NCBI RefSeq assembly: GCF_014191305.1 | Contig: NZ_JACHWJ010000006.1 | Span: forward strand, 1 to 64,000 | Source of the DNA: Pseudoclavibacter helvolus | Lineage (GTDB): Bacteria > Actinomycetota > Actinomycetes > Actinomycetales > Microbacteriaceae | Length of the DNA: 64,000 nucleotides | Direction of reading: 5' to 3' | Part shown: piece by piece, positions 52,068 through 60,698 of the stretch | Layout of the letters: each line of letters opens with the position of its first letter | How positions within the stretch are numbered: the first letter of the stretch is position 1 | Notes under the pieces: model-generated | Seen by the model: only the letters and a program-made list of their open reading frames with translations | Database searches by the model: none | Told to the model about the DNA's origin: nothing | Program-made: the position numbers and the translations under genes

Positions 52068-53747
52068 TCACGCGTCCTGCACGTGCTCGCTCAGCTCGGC
52101 GATGTCGGCACGCACGCGGTCGATTCGCTGAGAGGTCATGATTGCGGGGTCGTTCAGGGCAAGCGTTTCACGGATGCGCTTGGAGAGCTGCACCACTAGC
52201 GGGGCGCGGTCCTTCATGCTCGGCGCGGGGGCGGCGACGCCGACGCCAACGGCGAGGAGCGCCTCGATCGCGAGGAGGCGCTCGGCCGCCTCGAGGCTGT
52301 CCTCGAGGAGGCGCACGGCGAGGTAGCCCTGCGCGTTGTGGTCCTCGACGCCATCGCCGACGACGCCGCCGAGGTGCGAGACGGGCGCCGCAAGCTGCTG
52401 CAGCCGCGCCATGAGCGACGAGGCCGTGTTGGCGAGGATGACCGGCACAAACGGATGCTCGGCGTCGTCGATCGACAGGACCTGCTCGACGAGCGAGCGC
52501 TCGGAGCGCAGGCGCCGGATCATGAGGGAGCAGCGTCGCTCGCTCATGATGCCGAAGTGGGCAAGCAGGAGCCTGACCGAGTCGGCCGTGATGGCCATCT
52601 GGATGGTCGAGAAGTTGCCGTTCGAGATGATGACGTCGTTCTCGACGTCGATGAACGGGTTCTCGCTGCGCGCGTTCAGCTCGACCGTGACCGACTCGCG
52701 CAGCACATCCGCCTGCTCGATGAGCGTGCCGTGCACCTGCGGAACGGTGCGCATGGAGAGCGGGTCCTGCAGGGAACCGGCCGTGGCGGGGCCGTAGGCG
52801 CGGCTCGAGCCGAGCAGGGAGCGGAAGCGGGCGGCGGCGCGGATCTGTCCCGGGTGCGGGCGGGCCGCGACGACCTTCTCCTGGAAGCCCTTGACGCTGC
52901 CGTTGAGGGCGTCGAAGGTGTGCGCGACGACGAGGTCGGCGGATGCGGTGAAGCGGTCGAGGCGCACCGAGGTGAGGGCGGCGATGCCGACGGAGGCGGC
53001 GTTGGCGCCGACGAGCGCGAGCCCGTCCTTCGCGGCGAGCTCGAGCGGGACGAGGCCGGCGGTCGCGAGGGCCTCCCTGGCGGGGGCGGTCTGCGTGCCG
53101 GTCTCGTCGAGGACCCGCCCGCGCCCGACAAGCACGTTGCCGACGGCGGCCAGCATGGACAGGTCGGCCGCGCCGACGGACCCCTCAGACGGGATGGCGG
53201 GAGTGACGCCGCACTCGAGGAGGCACCGAAGCCCCTCGAACAGCGCCGTCGTCGCACCGGAGTTGCCCTGCGCCATGACGGCGAGGCGCGCGAGCATGAC
53301 CGAGCGGGCCTCGATGGGCGTCAGGTTCTTGCCGACGGCCGCGTCATGAGAGGCGAGCACAAACAGCTGGAACGCGTGCTGCAGCTCCTCTGGGATCTCC
53401 TGGTCGCGCAGCGGTCCGAGGCCGCGGTTCACGCCGTACGCGGGTTCGCCGCGGGCCATGACGCTCTCGATGACGGATCGCGCCTCTGCGAGCCGGACCC
53501 TGACGTGCGGGTCGATGTCGAGGTGCCCAACCGTCACGGCAAGGCGTTCCAGGATGCGCGGCGTCATTCGGTCGCGGCCGATGACGAAGCTCGTCAGCGG
53601 CAGCGACGATTCGGCACTCGTGCCCGCGAGCGCGTTGACTCCGGCGGACGACGCATCCGTGACGGGCCGCTTGCCTTGCGCGGCGCGCTTGTTTGGGCGC
53701 ATCGTTGGGCGCACATGCGGACGTTCGGCGTCTGCGTGCTGCTGCAT
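52068..53747 (-). CDS. HAL-superfamily lyase lacking the MIO tripeptide (probable ergothionase)
   Basis: 559 residues from ATG at 53745-53747; histidine ammonia lyases have ~510, so the true start may be further in, but must precede LPLTSFVIG. HAL fold signatures are clear: PAYGVNRGLGPLR (Tyr base), RPHPGQ, SLQDPLSMRTVPQVHG, NARSENPFIDVEND, GNFSTIQMAI. The MIO-forming site of HAL, GSVGASGDLAPL, reads GSVGAADLSML (residues ~189-199): Ser-Gly is missing, so no MIO electrophile can form. Ergothionases are MIO-free relatives that expel trimethylamine from ergothioneine. Encoded between a betaine-type binding protein and its ATPase. Confidence 0.8.
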   Translation of the reverse strand: MQQHADAERPHVRPTMRPNKRAAQGKRPVTDASSAGVNALAGTSAESSLPLTSFVIGRDRMTPRILERLAVTVGHLDIDPHVRVRLAEARSVIESVMARGEPAYGVNRGLGPLRDQEIPEELQHAFQLFVLASHDAAVGKNLTPIEARSVMLARLAVMAQGNSGATTALFEGLRCLLECGVTPAIPSEGSVGAADLSMLAAVGNVLVGRGRVLDETGTQTAPAREALATAGLVPLELAAKDGLALVGANAASVGIAALTSVRLDRFTASADLVVAHTFDALNGSVKGFQEKVVAARPHPGQIRAAARFRSLLGSSRAYGPATAGSLQDPLSMRTVPQVHGTLIEQADVLRESVTVELNARSENPFIDVENDVIISNGNFSTIQMAITADSVRLLLAHFGIMSERRCSLMIRRLRSERSLVEQVLSIDDAEHPFVPVILANTASSLMARLQQLAAPVSHLGGVVGDGVEDHNAQGYLAVRLLEDSLEAAERLLAIEALLAVGVGVAAPAPSMKDRAPLVVQLSKRIRETLALNDPAIMTSQRIDRVRADIAELSEHVQDA

Positions 53748-53842
53748 CCGGAACTCGCTTCTGGTGGATCTTGAAAACTGGAGGGTTGAAGAAAGCGGGG
53801 GAAGTTGGTTCGGGGGCGTGTTCGGTGCTGCTGCCGGGAGGA

Positions 53843-53877
53843 GTGGATGCGGGTGGGTCGAGCCCACCCGCATCCAC
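53843..53877 (-). terminator. Perfect hairpin between the binding-protein and lyase genes
   Basis: A 15-bp perfect stem (53843-53857 with 53863-53877), 5-nt loop, 32 nt after the binding-protein stop. Probably an attenuator that leaves the binding protein expressed above the lyase and transporter genes that follow. Confidence 0.7.
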
Positions 53878-53908
53878 CCTCTCGGCGGTCTTGCGGGTTC
53901 TTCGGTGC

Positions 53909-54847
53909 CTAGGCGCCGAGGAGACCCTTCTCCGTGAGCCAGTCGGTCGCGGCCTTGGTGGGCTCGACCTTCTCTTCACCGGAGACGCGCGTGTTGAGCG
54001 CGATGAGCTCGTCGGTCGTCAGCTGCGCCGAGATGGCGTCGATGACTTCAGCGACCTCAGGGGTGAGCTTCTCGGTGCTGCCGATGGGGATGACCTGCTG
54101 CGCCGGGAAGTTGTTCTTCGGGTCCTCGAGCACAACCAGGTCGTTCTCGACGATCGCGGGCGACGTGGTGAAGATGTTCGCGACCTGCACCTGTCCGCTC
54201 ACGAGGGCGTCGACCGTTGCTGGTCCGCCACCGTCAGCGATGGGGGTGAATGCGGCAGGCTCGACGCCGTAGTTCGCCTTGAGACCCGGGAGGCCCTGCG
54301 GGCGTTCCTGGAACTCGGCCGGGGCGCCGTAGGTGATCTCGGCGTTGTGGGCGGCGAGGTCGGCGATGGTCGTCAGGTTCCACTTCTCAGCGGTCTCCTT
54401 CGTGACGACAACCGCGTCCTTGTCCTCGGCCTCGGCGGGGGTGAGGCCCGTGAGGCCCTCCGTCTCGAGCGCCGCGGTGAGGTTCGTGTTGATGGTCTCC
54501 GCGTCCGTCGTCTCCGCCTCGGGGTCGAGGAAGATGAGGAGGTTGCCCGTGTAGTCGGGGATCAGGTCGATCGATCCATCGGACAGCGCGGGGATATAGG
54601 CCTCGCGAGAGCCGATGTTGAACTGGGTCTCGACCGTGAACCCGGCATCCTTGAGCGCTTCCGCGTACAGGTTGCCGATGATCTCCGACTCCGGGAAGTT
54701 CGCCGAGGAGACGACGATCGTGTCACCGGATGCGGCTCCATCGTCGGTTCCGCCCGCGGCGGTGTCGGTCGGGTTGGAGCAGGCCGAGAGGAGGCCGATC
54801 GCTGCAAGCGCAGCGATGCCTCCGGTGATCAGACGCTTCTTCTGCAT
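53909..54847 (-). CDS. OpuCC/ProX-family substrate-binding lipoprotein (EgtU-like)
   Basis: 312 residues from ATG at 54845-54847 (AGGGGAA upstream). Signal peptide MQKKRLITGGIAALAAIGLLSAC with lipobox LSAC. The PF04069 domain shows SSANFPESEIIGNLYAEALKDAG, REAYIPALSDGSIDLIPDYTGNLL and EFQERPQGLPGLKANYG, a hallmark of quaternary-amine binding proteins. First gene of the transporter operon. Ergothioneine, a betaine, is the inferred ligand from the neighbouring lyase. Confidence 0.88.
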   Translation of the reverse strand: MQKKRLITGGIAALAAIGLLSACSNPTDTAAGGTDDGAASGDTIVVSSANFPESEIIGNLYAEALKDAGFTVETQFNIGSREAYIPALSDGSIDLIPDYTGNLLIFLDPEAETTDAETINTNLTAALETEGLTGLTPAEAEDKDAVVVTKETAEKWNLTTIADLAAHNAEITYGAPAEFQERPQGLPGLKANYGVEPAAFTPIADGGGPATVDALVSGQVQVANIFTTSPAIVENDLVVLEDPKNNFPAQQVIPIGSTEKLTPEVAEVIDAISAQLTTDELIALNTRVSGEEKVEPTKAATDWLTEKGLLGA

Positions 54848-55084
54848 TGGGGTTCCCCTATCTTCGGCGGTAGCCAGAACATCAGTGAGTTCGGCCATCT
54901 TAGGAATGTGCCCCATGAATTCGGCACGCGCTTCCCGGACGGCGCGAATTAACTCTGTGTTACGTGCCCAACGTTCCGCGCGGGCGCGGTGTTCCCTGGC
55001 CGCGCGTGGCGCATCCTCCGCACACCTCTCCGAAAACCCCGAAGTCAACCCTCAGCACGCACACCGGCGAAAACGGGTAGACAT

Positions 55085-56032
55085 GTGTCCGTGACGACCA
55101 CAGCGACCCTTCCCCTCATCTCCGTCATCGCGACGGGCGGCACGATCGCCAGCACGACCACGGCCTCCGGGGCGACAACCCCGAGCCTCGGCGCGGATGC
55201 GCTGCTCGAGGGCACGGAGGCTCCCGGCGCTCGCCTGCGTCCCGTCAACCTCATGGCGGTCGACTCGTCGAGCCTCACGCTCGCCGACATGCAGTCGATC
55301 AGCGACGAGGTGCGCCGCCAGGTCGAGGACGACGAGGTCAGCGCCGTGATCGTGCTGCACGGCACCGACTCCATGGAGGAGTCGTCGCTGCTCACCGATC
55401 TGCAGCTCGAGAGCTCGAAGCCGGTTATCTTCACGGGGTCGCAGTTCACCGCCGAGTCGGAGGCGCCCGACGGGCCGGCAAACGTGGCCGCGGCCCTTGC
55501 CGCCGCGCTCGACCCCGCGAACGGTGGGCGAGGCGTGCTTGTCGCGTTCGGTGGGCGGCTCCTCAAGGCCTGGGGCCTCACGAAGGCCTCCGCCGACCGC
55601 GCGGACGCGTTCCGCAGCGTCACAGACAAGCCCGCACGCCGCCTCCACCTGCCCGCACCCGTCGCCGGGATGCGCGTCGACACCGTCGCCGTCGTGCCAG
55701 GCGCTGACGCGACGCACCTGCACGCGAGCCTCGAGGCTGGGGTGCAGGGCATCGTGCTCGTCGGCCTCGGCTCCGGCAACGCGAGCCAGAGCATCGTCTC
55801 CGCGGCGTGGGAATGCCAGGCCTCCGACATCCCGCTCGTCGTCTCGAGCCGCGTGCCCTTCGGAGTACTGAAGGCCAGCTACGGCGGGGGCGGAGGCGGC
55901 CACGACCTCGCGGTTGTCGGCGCCATCCACGCGGCCGTCCTGCGTGCCGGACAGGCGCGCATCCTGCTCGCGGCCCTCATCGCGAACGAAGCGACAAGCG
56001 AGGAGATCGCGGCAGCCTTCGCCGCCGAATAG
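55085..56032 (+). CDS. L-asparaginase-family amidohydrolase (type II-like)
   Basis: 315 residues. Catalytic Thr-Gly-Gly in VIATGGTIAST, second Thr site in VLHGTDSMEE, and Lys in FTGSQF region differ little from asparaginases. GTG at 55085 was preferred because GGG lies nine bases upstream; GTG at 55091 is an alternative. No signal peptide, so probably cytosolic. Divergent from the binding-protein gene over 237 bp. Could serve nitrogen release from Asn/Gln; a role in the adjoining pathway is not obvious. Confidence 0.85.
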   Translation: MSVTTTATLPLISVIATGGTIASTTTASGATTPSLGADALLEGTEAPGARLRPVNLMAVDSSSLTLADMQSISDEVRRQVEDDEVSAVIVLHGTDSMEESSLLTDLQLESSKPVIFTGSQFTAESEAPDGPANVAAALAAALDPANGGRGVLVAFGGRLLKAWGLTKASADRADAFRSVTDKPARRLHLPAPVAGMRVDTVAVVPGADATHLHASLEAGVQGIVLVGLGSGNASQSIVSAAWECQASDIPLVVSSRVPFGVLKASYGGGGGGHDLAVVGAIHAAVLRAGQARILLAALIANEATSEEIAAAFAAE

Positions 56033-56096
56033 TCGACGGCGCTGTCACGGGCGACGCTGCGCACAAGGTGCCAGGCCGGGTCGGCGCCGCCCCTGT

Positions 56097-56168
56097 CCAA
56101 CTTCAGTGCAAAATCAGGCCCGGGAGCACCGAAACGCGCTCGAAGCGCCTGTATTGCACTGACATTGG
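56097..56168. repeat. ~72-bp palindromic repeat, family A copy 4
   Basis: Arms of ~22 bp (CCAACTTCAGTGCAAAATCA / GTATTGCACTGACATTGG with few mismatches), in the convergent gap between asparaginase and purM. It could also end both transcripts. Confidence 0.8.
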
Positions 56169-56258
56169 TCAGGCCGCGCGGAGAACGAAGTCCGAGAGCC
56201 GTCGCTCCGGCGCCCGTCGCCAAGAAGCGGCGGGCAGCGTTCCGCGCTGCGCCCTGCC

Positions 56259-57365
56259 TTAGCCGGCGTAGCTGCCGACGAGGCGCACGGCGCCGCCGTC
56301 GACGCCCTTGGCGCCCTGCTCGAAGCCGGCGAAGTCGCGAGCCTCGGTCGAGATGGTGCCGGCGACCCACGAGGGCAGACCGGCGGCCTCGAGCCACTCG
56401 ACGACAGCGGATGCGCGCTGCGCGTCGACGACCGCGAACATCCCGATGCCGAGGTTCCAGGTGCCTTCCGTCGACTCGAGGTCGGTGCCCGCGAAGCCCG
56501 CGAGCACGCGGAAGATGTCGTTGGGCGACCATGCGCCGCGGTCGAGCTCTATCCACGCGCCCTGCGGGAGAACCCGCGCGAGGTTGGCAGCGATGCCGCC
56601 GCCCGTGACGTGGCTGAAGGCGTGCACGGCGCCGTCGAGGGCGGGCTCGGCGAGCAGCTTGACCAGCGGGCCAGTGTAGAGGCGCGTCGGCTCGAGGAGC
56701 ACTTCGCCCACGACCCCGCCCAGCTCCGCCGAGGTGTCCGTGAAGGAGAGGCCCTGGTCGGCGACGATGCGGCGAACCAGCGAGTAGCCGTTCGAGTGGA
56801 GGCCGCTCGAGGCGATCGAGACGACGACGTCACCGTGCTGCACACGCTCGGGTCCGAGCATCCGGTCGGCTTCGACGACACCAACCGCGGCACCAGCCAC
56901 GTCGTAGTCGTCCGGGCCGAGGAGGCCAGGGTGCTCTGCTGTCTCGCCGCCGGTCAGCGCGGTGCCGGTCTCGGCGCACGCCTTGGCGATGCCCTCGACG
57001 ATCGAGGCGATGCGCTCTGGCACAACCCGGCCGCACGCGATGTAGTCCGTCATGAAGAGGGGCTCAGCGCCCACCACGATAATGTCGTCGACGACCATGG
57101 CGACGAGGTCCTGGCCGATCGTGTCGTGCTTGTCGATGGCCTGCGCGATGGCGACCTTCGTGCCGACGCCGTCGGTCGACGTGGCGAGGATGGGCTTCGT
57201 GAACGAGGTCAGACGCGACGCGTCGAAGAGGCCGGCAAAGCCGCCGACACCGCCGAGCACTTCTGGTCCGTGGGTCGCCTGGACGGCGCGCTTCATGAGC
57301 TCGACGGCGGTGTCACCCGCACGGGTGTCGACGCCAGCGGCGGCGTAGAGGTCGTTGCCTGACAC
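56259..57365 (-). CDS. purM: Phosphoribosylformylglycinamidine cyclo-ligase (AIR synthetase)
   Basis: 368 residues from GTG at 57363-57365 with AAAGGG upstream. MSGNDLYAAAGVDTRAGDTAVELMK, STDGVGTKVAIA, DDIIVVGAEPLFMTDYIA, GGETAEHPG and HVTGGGIAANLAR are PurM motifs. It closes FGAM to AIR with ATP in the cytosol. Divergent from purF over 226 bp. Confidence 0.95.
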   Translation of the reverse strand: MSGNDLYAAAGVDTRAGDTAVELMKRAVQATHGPEVLGGVGGFAGLFDASRLTSFTKPILATSTDGVGTKVAIAQAIDKHDTIGQDLVAMVVDDIIVVGAEPLFMTDYIACGRVVPERIASIVEGIAKACAETGTALTGGETAEHPGLLGPDDYDVAGAAVGVVEADRMLGPERVQHGDVVVSIASSGLHSNGYSLVRRIVADQGLSFTDTSAELGGVVGEVLLEPTRLYTGPLVKLLAEPALDGAVHAFSHVTGGGIAANLARVLPQGAWIELDRGAWSPNDIFRVLAGFAGTDLESTEGTWNLGIGMFAVVDAQRASAVVEWLEAAGLPSWVAGTISTEARDFAGFEQGAKGVDGGAVRLVGSYAG

Positions 57366-57591
57366 AGAATGCCCTTTCCTCGGGGGATGCGCCCAACAGC
57401 CTAGCCCGCCGCGAGCGTTACCCCGGAAGCGAACCCTTTCCACGCGGGTGCGCGCGGACCCGTCAGCTGTGACAAAATCGGAAAATCGTCTCAGGCGCCC
57501 CGGCGCCCCCTCCTACTCGTGGCCCTCGCGGGCCTCATCAAACTTTGTGGCCCTAGCGGGCCCGCTTACCTGTGCTTGGAGCTCCCCCAGC

Positions 57592-59049
57592 GTGTGCGGC
57601 ATTGTTGGTCACGTCTCGACCAGTCCCGTCAACCAACAGATCTACGATTCCCTTCTGCTCTTGCAGCATCGCGGTCAGGATTCGTCCGGCATCGCGACGG
57701 CCGACGGCGACACGTTCCACATTGCGAAGGTCAAGGGCCAGGTCCGCGAGGGCTACCGCACCCGCGACATGCGGAACCTGCTCGGCAACGTCGGCCTCGG
57801 CCACGTCCGCTACGCGACGGCAGGCAGCGCGAAGAGCGACGACGAGGTGCAGCCGTTCTACGTGAACGCGCCGTACGGCATCGTCCTCGTGCACAACGGC
57901 AACCTCACGAACACGCGTGAGCTCCGCAAGGAGCTCTTCAACGTCGACCGCCGCCACCTGAACTCGTCGAGCGACACCGAGCTGCTGCTCAACGTGCTCG
58001 CGAACGAGCTGCAGCACGGCATCAAGGGCGAGGAACTCACCCCAGACGACCTGTTCGACTCGATCTCCCGGCTCCACGACCGGGTCGAGGGCTCGTACGC
58101 ATCCGTCGCCCTCATCTCGGGATACGGTCTGCTCGCCTTCCGCGACCCGTTCGGCATCCGCCCCCTCGTCCTCGGTCGTCGCGACGACGAGCACGGCCGC
58201 GACGAGTGGGTTGTCGCCTCGGAGTCGCTTGTGCTCGAGTCCGGCGGCTACGACCTGGTTCGCGACGTCGAGCCCGGCGAAGCGATCTTCATCACGGCTG
58301 GCGGCGAGCTCTTCTCGCGCCAGTGCGCCGTGAACCCCCGCCTCGTGCCCTGCTCGTTCGAGTACGTGTACCTGGCCCGCCCCGACTCCGTCATGAACGG
58401 CATCTCGATCTACGAGTCGCGCCTGCGCATGGGCAAGACCCTCGCGGCGAACGTCGAGCGCAGCATCAGCGCCGGCGACATCGACGTTGTCATGCCCATT
58501 CCGGACTCCGGCCGCCCCACAGCCATGGAGATGGCGAAGACCCTCGGCATCGACTACCGCGAGGGCTTCTACAAGAACCGCTACGTGGGCCGCACGTTCA
58601 TCATGCCGGGCCAGAAGGTGCGCAAGAAGTCGGTGCGCCAGAAGCTCAACGCGCTGCCGACGGAGTTCCGTGGCAAGAACGTGCTCCTCGTCGACGACTC
58701 GATCGTGCGCGGCACGACGTCGAAGGAGATCGTTGAGATGGCCCGCCAGGCCGGCGCCAACTCGGTGACCTTCGCATCCGCCGCTCCCCCGGTCCGCTAC
58801 CCGCACGTCTACGGCATCAACATGCCGTCGCGCGGCGAGCTCGTCGCATCCGGCCGGTCGATCGAGGAGATCGCCTCGGTCATCAGCGCCGACCGACTCG
58901 TCTACCAGGAGGTCGGCGACCTCTTCACGGCCATCACCGAGGGCTCCAACGTGAAGGAACTCGACATGAGCTGCTTCGACGGCAACTACGTCACGGGCAC
59001 CGTCACCCCCGAGTACCTCGCCTGGCTCGAGCTCAACACGAAGAGCTAG
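57592..59049 (+). CDS. purF: Amidophosphoribosyltransferase
   Basis: 485 residues from GTG at 57592-57594 (GGAG upstream). The Cys2 nucleophile of the glutaminase follows directly after the start residue (MCGIVGHV), so no propeptide is present. PRPP-binding motif VLLVDDSIVRGTTSKEI in the C-terminal PRTase domain; FPIPDSGRPTAMEMA-like loop. Catalyses the first step of purine synthesis. Followed by a clear terminator. Confidence 0.96.
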   Translation: MCGIVGHVSTSPVNQQIYDSLLLLQHRGQDSSGIATADGDTFHIAKVKGQVREGYRTRDMRNLLGNVGLGHVRYATAGSAKSDDEVQPFYVNAPYGIVLVHNGNLTNTRELRKELFNVDRRHLNSSSDTELLLNVLANELQHGIKGEELTPDDLFDSISRLHDRVEGSYASVALISGYGLLAFRDPFGIRPLVLGRRDDEHGRDEWVVASESLVLESGGYDLVRDVEPGEAIFITAGGELFSRQCAVNPRLVPCSFEYVYLARPDSVMNGISIYESRLRMGKTLAANVERSISAGDIDVVMPIPDSGRPTAMEMAKTLGIDYREGFYKNRYVGRTFIMPGQKVRKKSVRQKLNALPTEFRGKNVLLVDDSIVRGTTSKEIVEMARQAGANSVTFASAAPPVRYPHVYGINMPSRGELVASGRSIEEIASVISADRLVYQEVGDLFTAITEGSNVKELDMSCFDGNYVTGTVTPEYLAWLELNTKS

Positions 59050-59117
59050 GCACCGTCGGGCCCTCACGGGGCCCCTGGGCCGGCGCGTCCCGACCGCCCG
59101 CCCCGCGCATCCAGCCG

Positions 59118-59156
59118 GGAAACGCATGTTCGTTGCGAAACGAGCATGCGTTTTCC
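59118..59156 (+). terminator. purF terminator
   Basis: GGAAACGCATG-TTCGTT pairs with AACGAG-CATGCGTTTTCC (~17 bp, one bulge and one mismatch), ending in TTTTCC. It begins 69 nt after the stop. Confidence 0.75.
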
Positions 59157-59261
59157 ATAGGCCTCGCGCCTGGGCGTGAAGCCAGAGCCCGCCGGGCAGA
59201 GCCGCCGGGCAGGGCGCGCTGGCAGGGGGCGTGCTCGCGGATGCGCCGGTAGAGTCCTCGC

Positions 59262-59918
59262 ATGACCGACGCACCCGACGCACCCCACGCACCCCACGCA
59301 CCCCACGCACCGCGGAACCGCACGCGCGACCTGACCCAGATCGCCGTCTTCGCGGGCATCGTGGCGGCGCTCGGCGTGGTTCCGGCGATCACGATCCCGG
59401 GCCCCGGTGTGCCGATCACGCTGCAGACTCTCGGCGTGATGCTCGCGGGGGCAGTGCTCGGCTCGAAGCGCGGGTTCTCCGCGCTGCTGCTCTTCGACGT
59501 GCTCGTGCTTGCGGGCCTCCCGCTGCTCGCTGGCGGCCGCGGTGGGCTTGCGGTGCTCGCGAGCCCCACCGTCGGCTACTTCATCGGCTTCCCGATCGCG
59601 GCCTTCGCCGTCGGCTGGCTCGTCGAGCGCTTCGGCAACCCGTTCCGCATCCTGCCCGGCATCGTCTCGACGGTCGTCGGTGGCGTGTTTGTGCTCTACA
59701 TTCCGGGCATCATCGGCGTCGCCCTCATGGCGAAGATCGGCTTCGGCGCCGCGGCCCTCTCGGCCCTGGCGTTCCTGCCTGGCGACCTCGCCAAGGCGGT
59801 CATCGCGGCGCTCATCGCCCGCGGCGTGCACAAGGCCTACCCGGGGCTCATCCAAGACCGAGGACACAGGCGGGCGGAGGCGACGGAGACGTCGGCCGCT
59901 CCGGCAGTGGATGCGTGA
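59262..59918 (+). CDS. bioY: Biotin ECF transporter S component
   Basis: 218 residues. BioY motifs: IAVFAGIVAALGVVPAI, GVPITLQTLGVMLAGAVLGSKRGF and FPIAAFAVGWLVER, six helices. The N-terminus contains three Pro-His-Ala repeats encoded by CACCCCACG 9-mers (59281-59307), absent from the family core. ATG has TAGAGT exactly six bases upstream and no ribosome-binding site: a leaderless transcript is likely. Followed by bioM 51 nt on and bioN. Confidence 0.92.
   Translation: MTDAPDAPHAPHAPHAPRNRTRDLTQIAVFAGIVAALGVVPAITIPGPGVPITLQTLGVMLAGAVLGSKRGFSALLLFDVLVLAGLPLLAGGRGGLAVLASPTVGYFIGFPIAAFAVGWLVERFGNPFRILPGIVSTVVGGVFVLYIPGIIGVALMAKIGFGAAALSALAFLPGDLAKAVIAALIARGVHKAYPGLIQDRGHRRAEATETSAAPAVDA
59281..59307. 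repeat. 9-bp tandem repeat at the bioY N-terminus
   Basis: CACCCCACG three times exactly, preceded by one variant (CACCCGACG at 59272-59280). Frame-preserving. Confidence 0.8.
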
Positions 59919-59969
59919 GGCCGGGGCTCCCACCTCGACCAGCGCCCGCCGCCTGAACGGGGTGCAGGC

Positions 59970-60671
59970 ATGATCGAGCTGCACGGGGTGAGCGTCGCCT
60001 TCGGAGACGGCCCCCAGCGCCGGACCGTGCTCGACAACGTGACGGTGTCGCTTGGAGAGCAGCGCCTCGGAGTCATAGGCGCGAACGGCTCGGGGAAGTC
60101 GAGCCTGGCGCGCCTCCTCAACGGGCTGCTGCTGCCGACGACCGGAACAGTGACCGTCGACGGCTTCGACACGAAGCGCGACGGGCGCGAGGTTCGCCGA
60201 CGCGTTGGATTCTGCTTCACCGACCCCGACTCCCAGATCATCATGCCCACGGTCGGCGAAGACGTGGCGTTCGGGCTCGGACGTCGCGGCCTCAGCAAGT
60301 CCGAGATCGCGGCCCGCACGGCCGCCGCGCTCGAGCAGGTGGGCCTCGGCGACCGCGCCGACCACCCCGCGCACCTGCTCTCCGGCGGTCAGAAGCAGTT
60401 GCTCGCCCTCGCGGCTGTCCTCGTGACCGAGCCGAGCATCCTGGTCCTCGACGAGCCGACAACCCTCCTCGACCTGCGCAACTCGCACGCCATCGCCGCC
60501 CGCATCGCACAACTGCCGCAGCAGGTGGTGCTCGTGACGCACGACCTCGACTTGCTCGAAACGTTCGACCGCGTACTTGTGGTGCACGAGGGACGCATCC
60601 ACTTCGATGGGCAGCCTCGAGCAGCGATCGCCGCCTACCGTGCGGTTGTGGATGCCGAGGGCCCGCTGTGA
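59970..60671 (+). CDS. bioM: Biotin ECF transporter ATPase
   Basis: 233 residues. Walker A GANGSGKSS, signature LSGGQKQLLALA, Walker B ILVLDEPTTLLDL, His-switch VTHDLDLLE, Q-loop CFTDPDSQIIMPT. Size and gene order (bioY-bioM-bioN) identify it as the ATPase of the biotin importer. Confidence 0.92.
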   Translation: MIELHGVSVAFGDGPQRRTVLDNVTVSLGEQRLGVIGANGSGKSSLARLLNGLLLPTTGTVTVDGFDTKRDGREVRRRVGFCFTDPDSQIIMPTVGEDVAFGLGRRGLSKSEIAARTAAALEQVGLGDRADHPAHLLSGGQKQLLALAAVLVTEPSILVLDEPTTLLDLRNSHAIAARIAQLPQQVVLVTHDLDLLETFDRVLVVHEGRIHFDGQPRAAIAAYRAVVDAEGPL

Positions 60672-60698
60672 CGGCACGATTCGTCGGGGCGAGCGCAC

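Noticed and set aside
52068-53747. Annotation as histidine ammonia lyase (HutH) and 43513-45393 as HutU of a Hut pathway
   Set aside because: The MIO tripeptide is missing in the lyase, the hydratase pocket motif is altered, and hutI, hutG and hutF are absent while DUF917, hydantoinase-type and carbamoylase-type genes are present.
57366-57591. Purine riboswitch or PurR site between purM and purF
   Set aside because: No recognisable aptamer or palindrome; nothing distinctive beyond a short A-rich patch near 57470.
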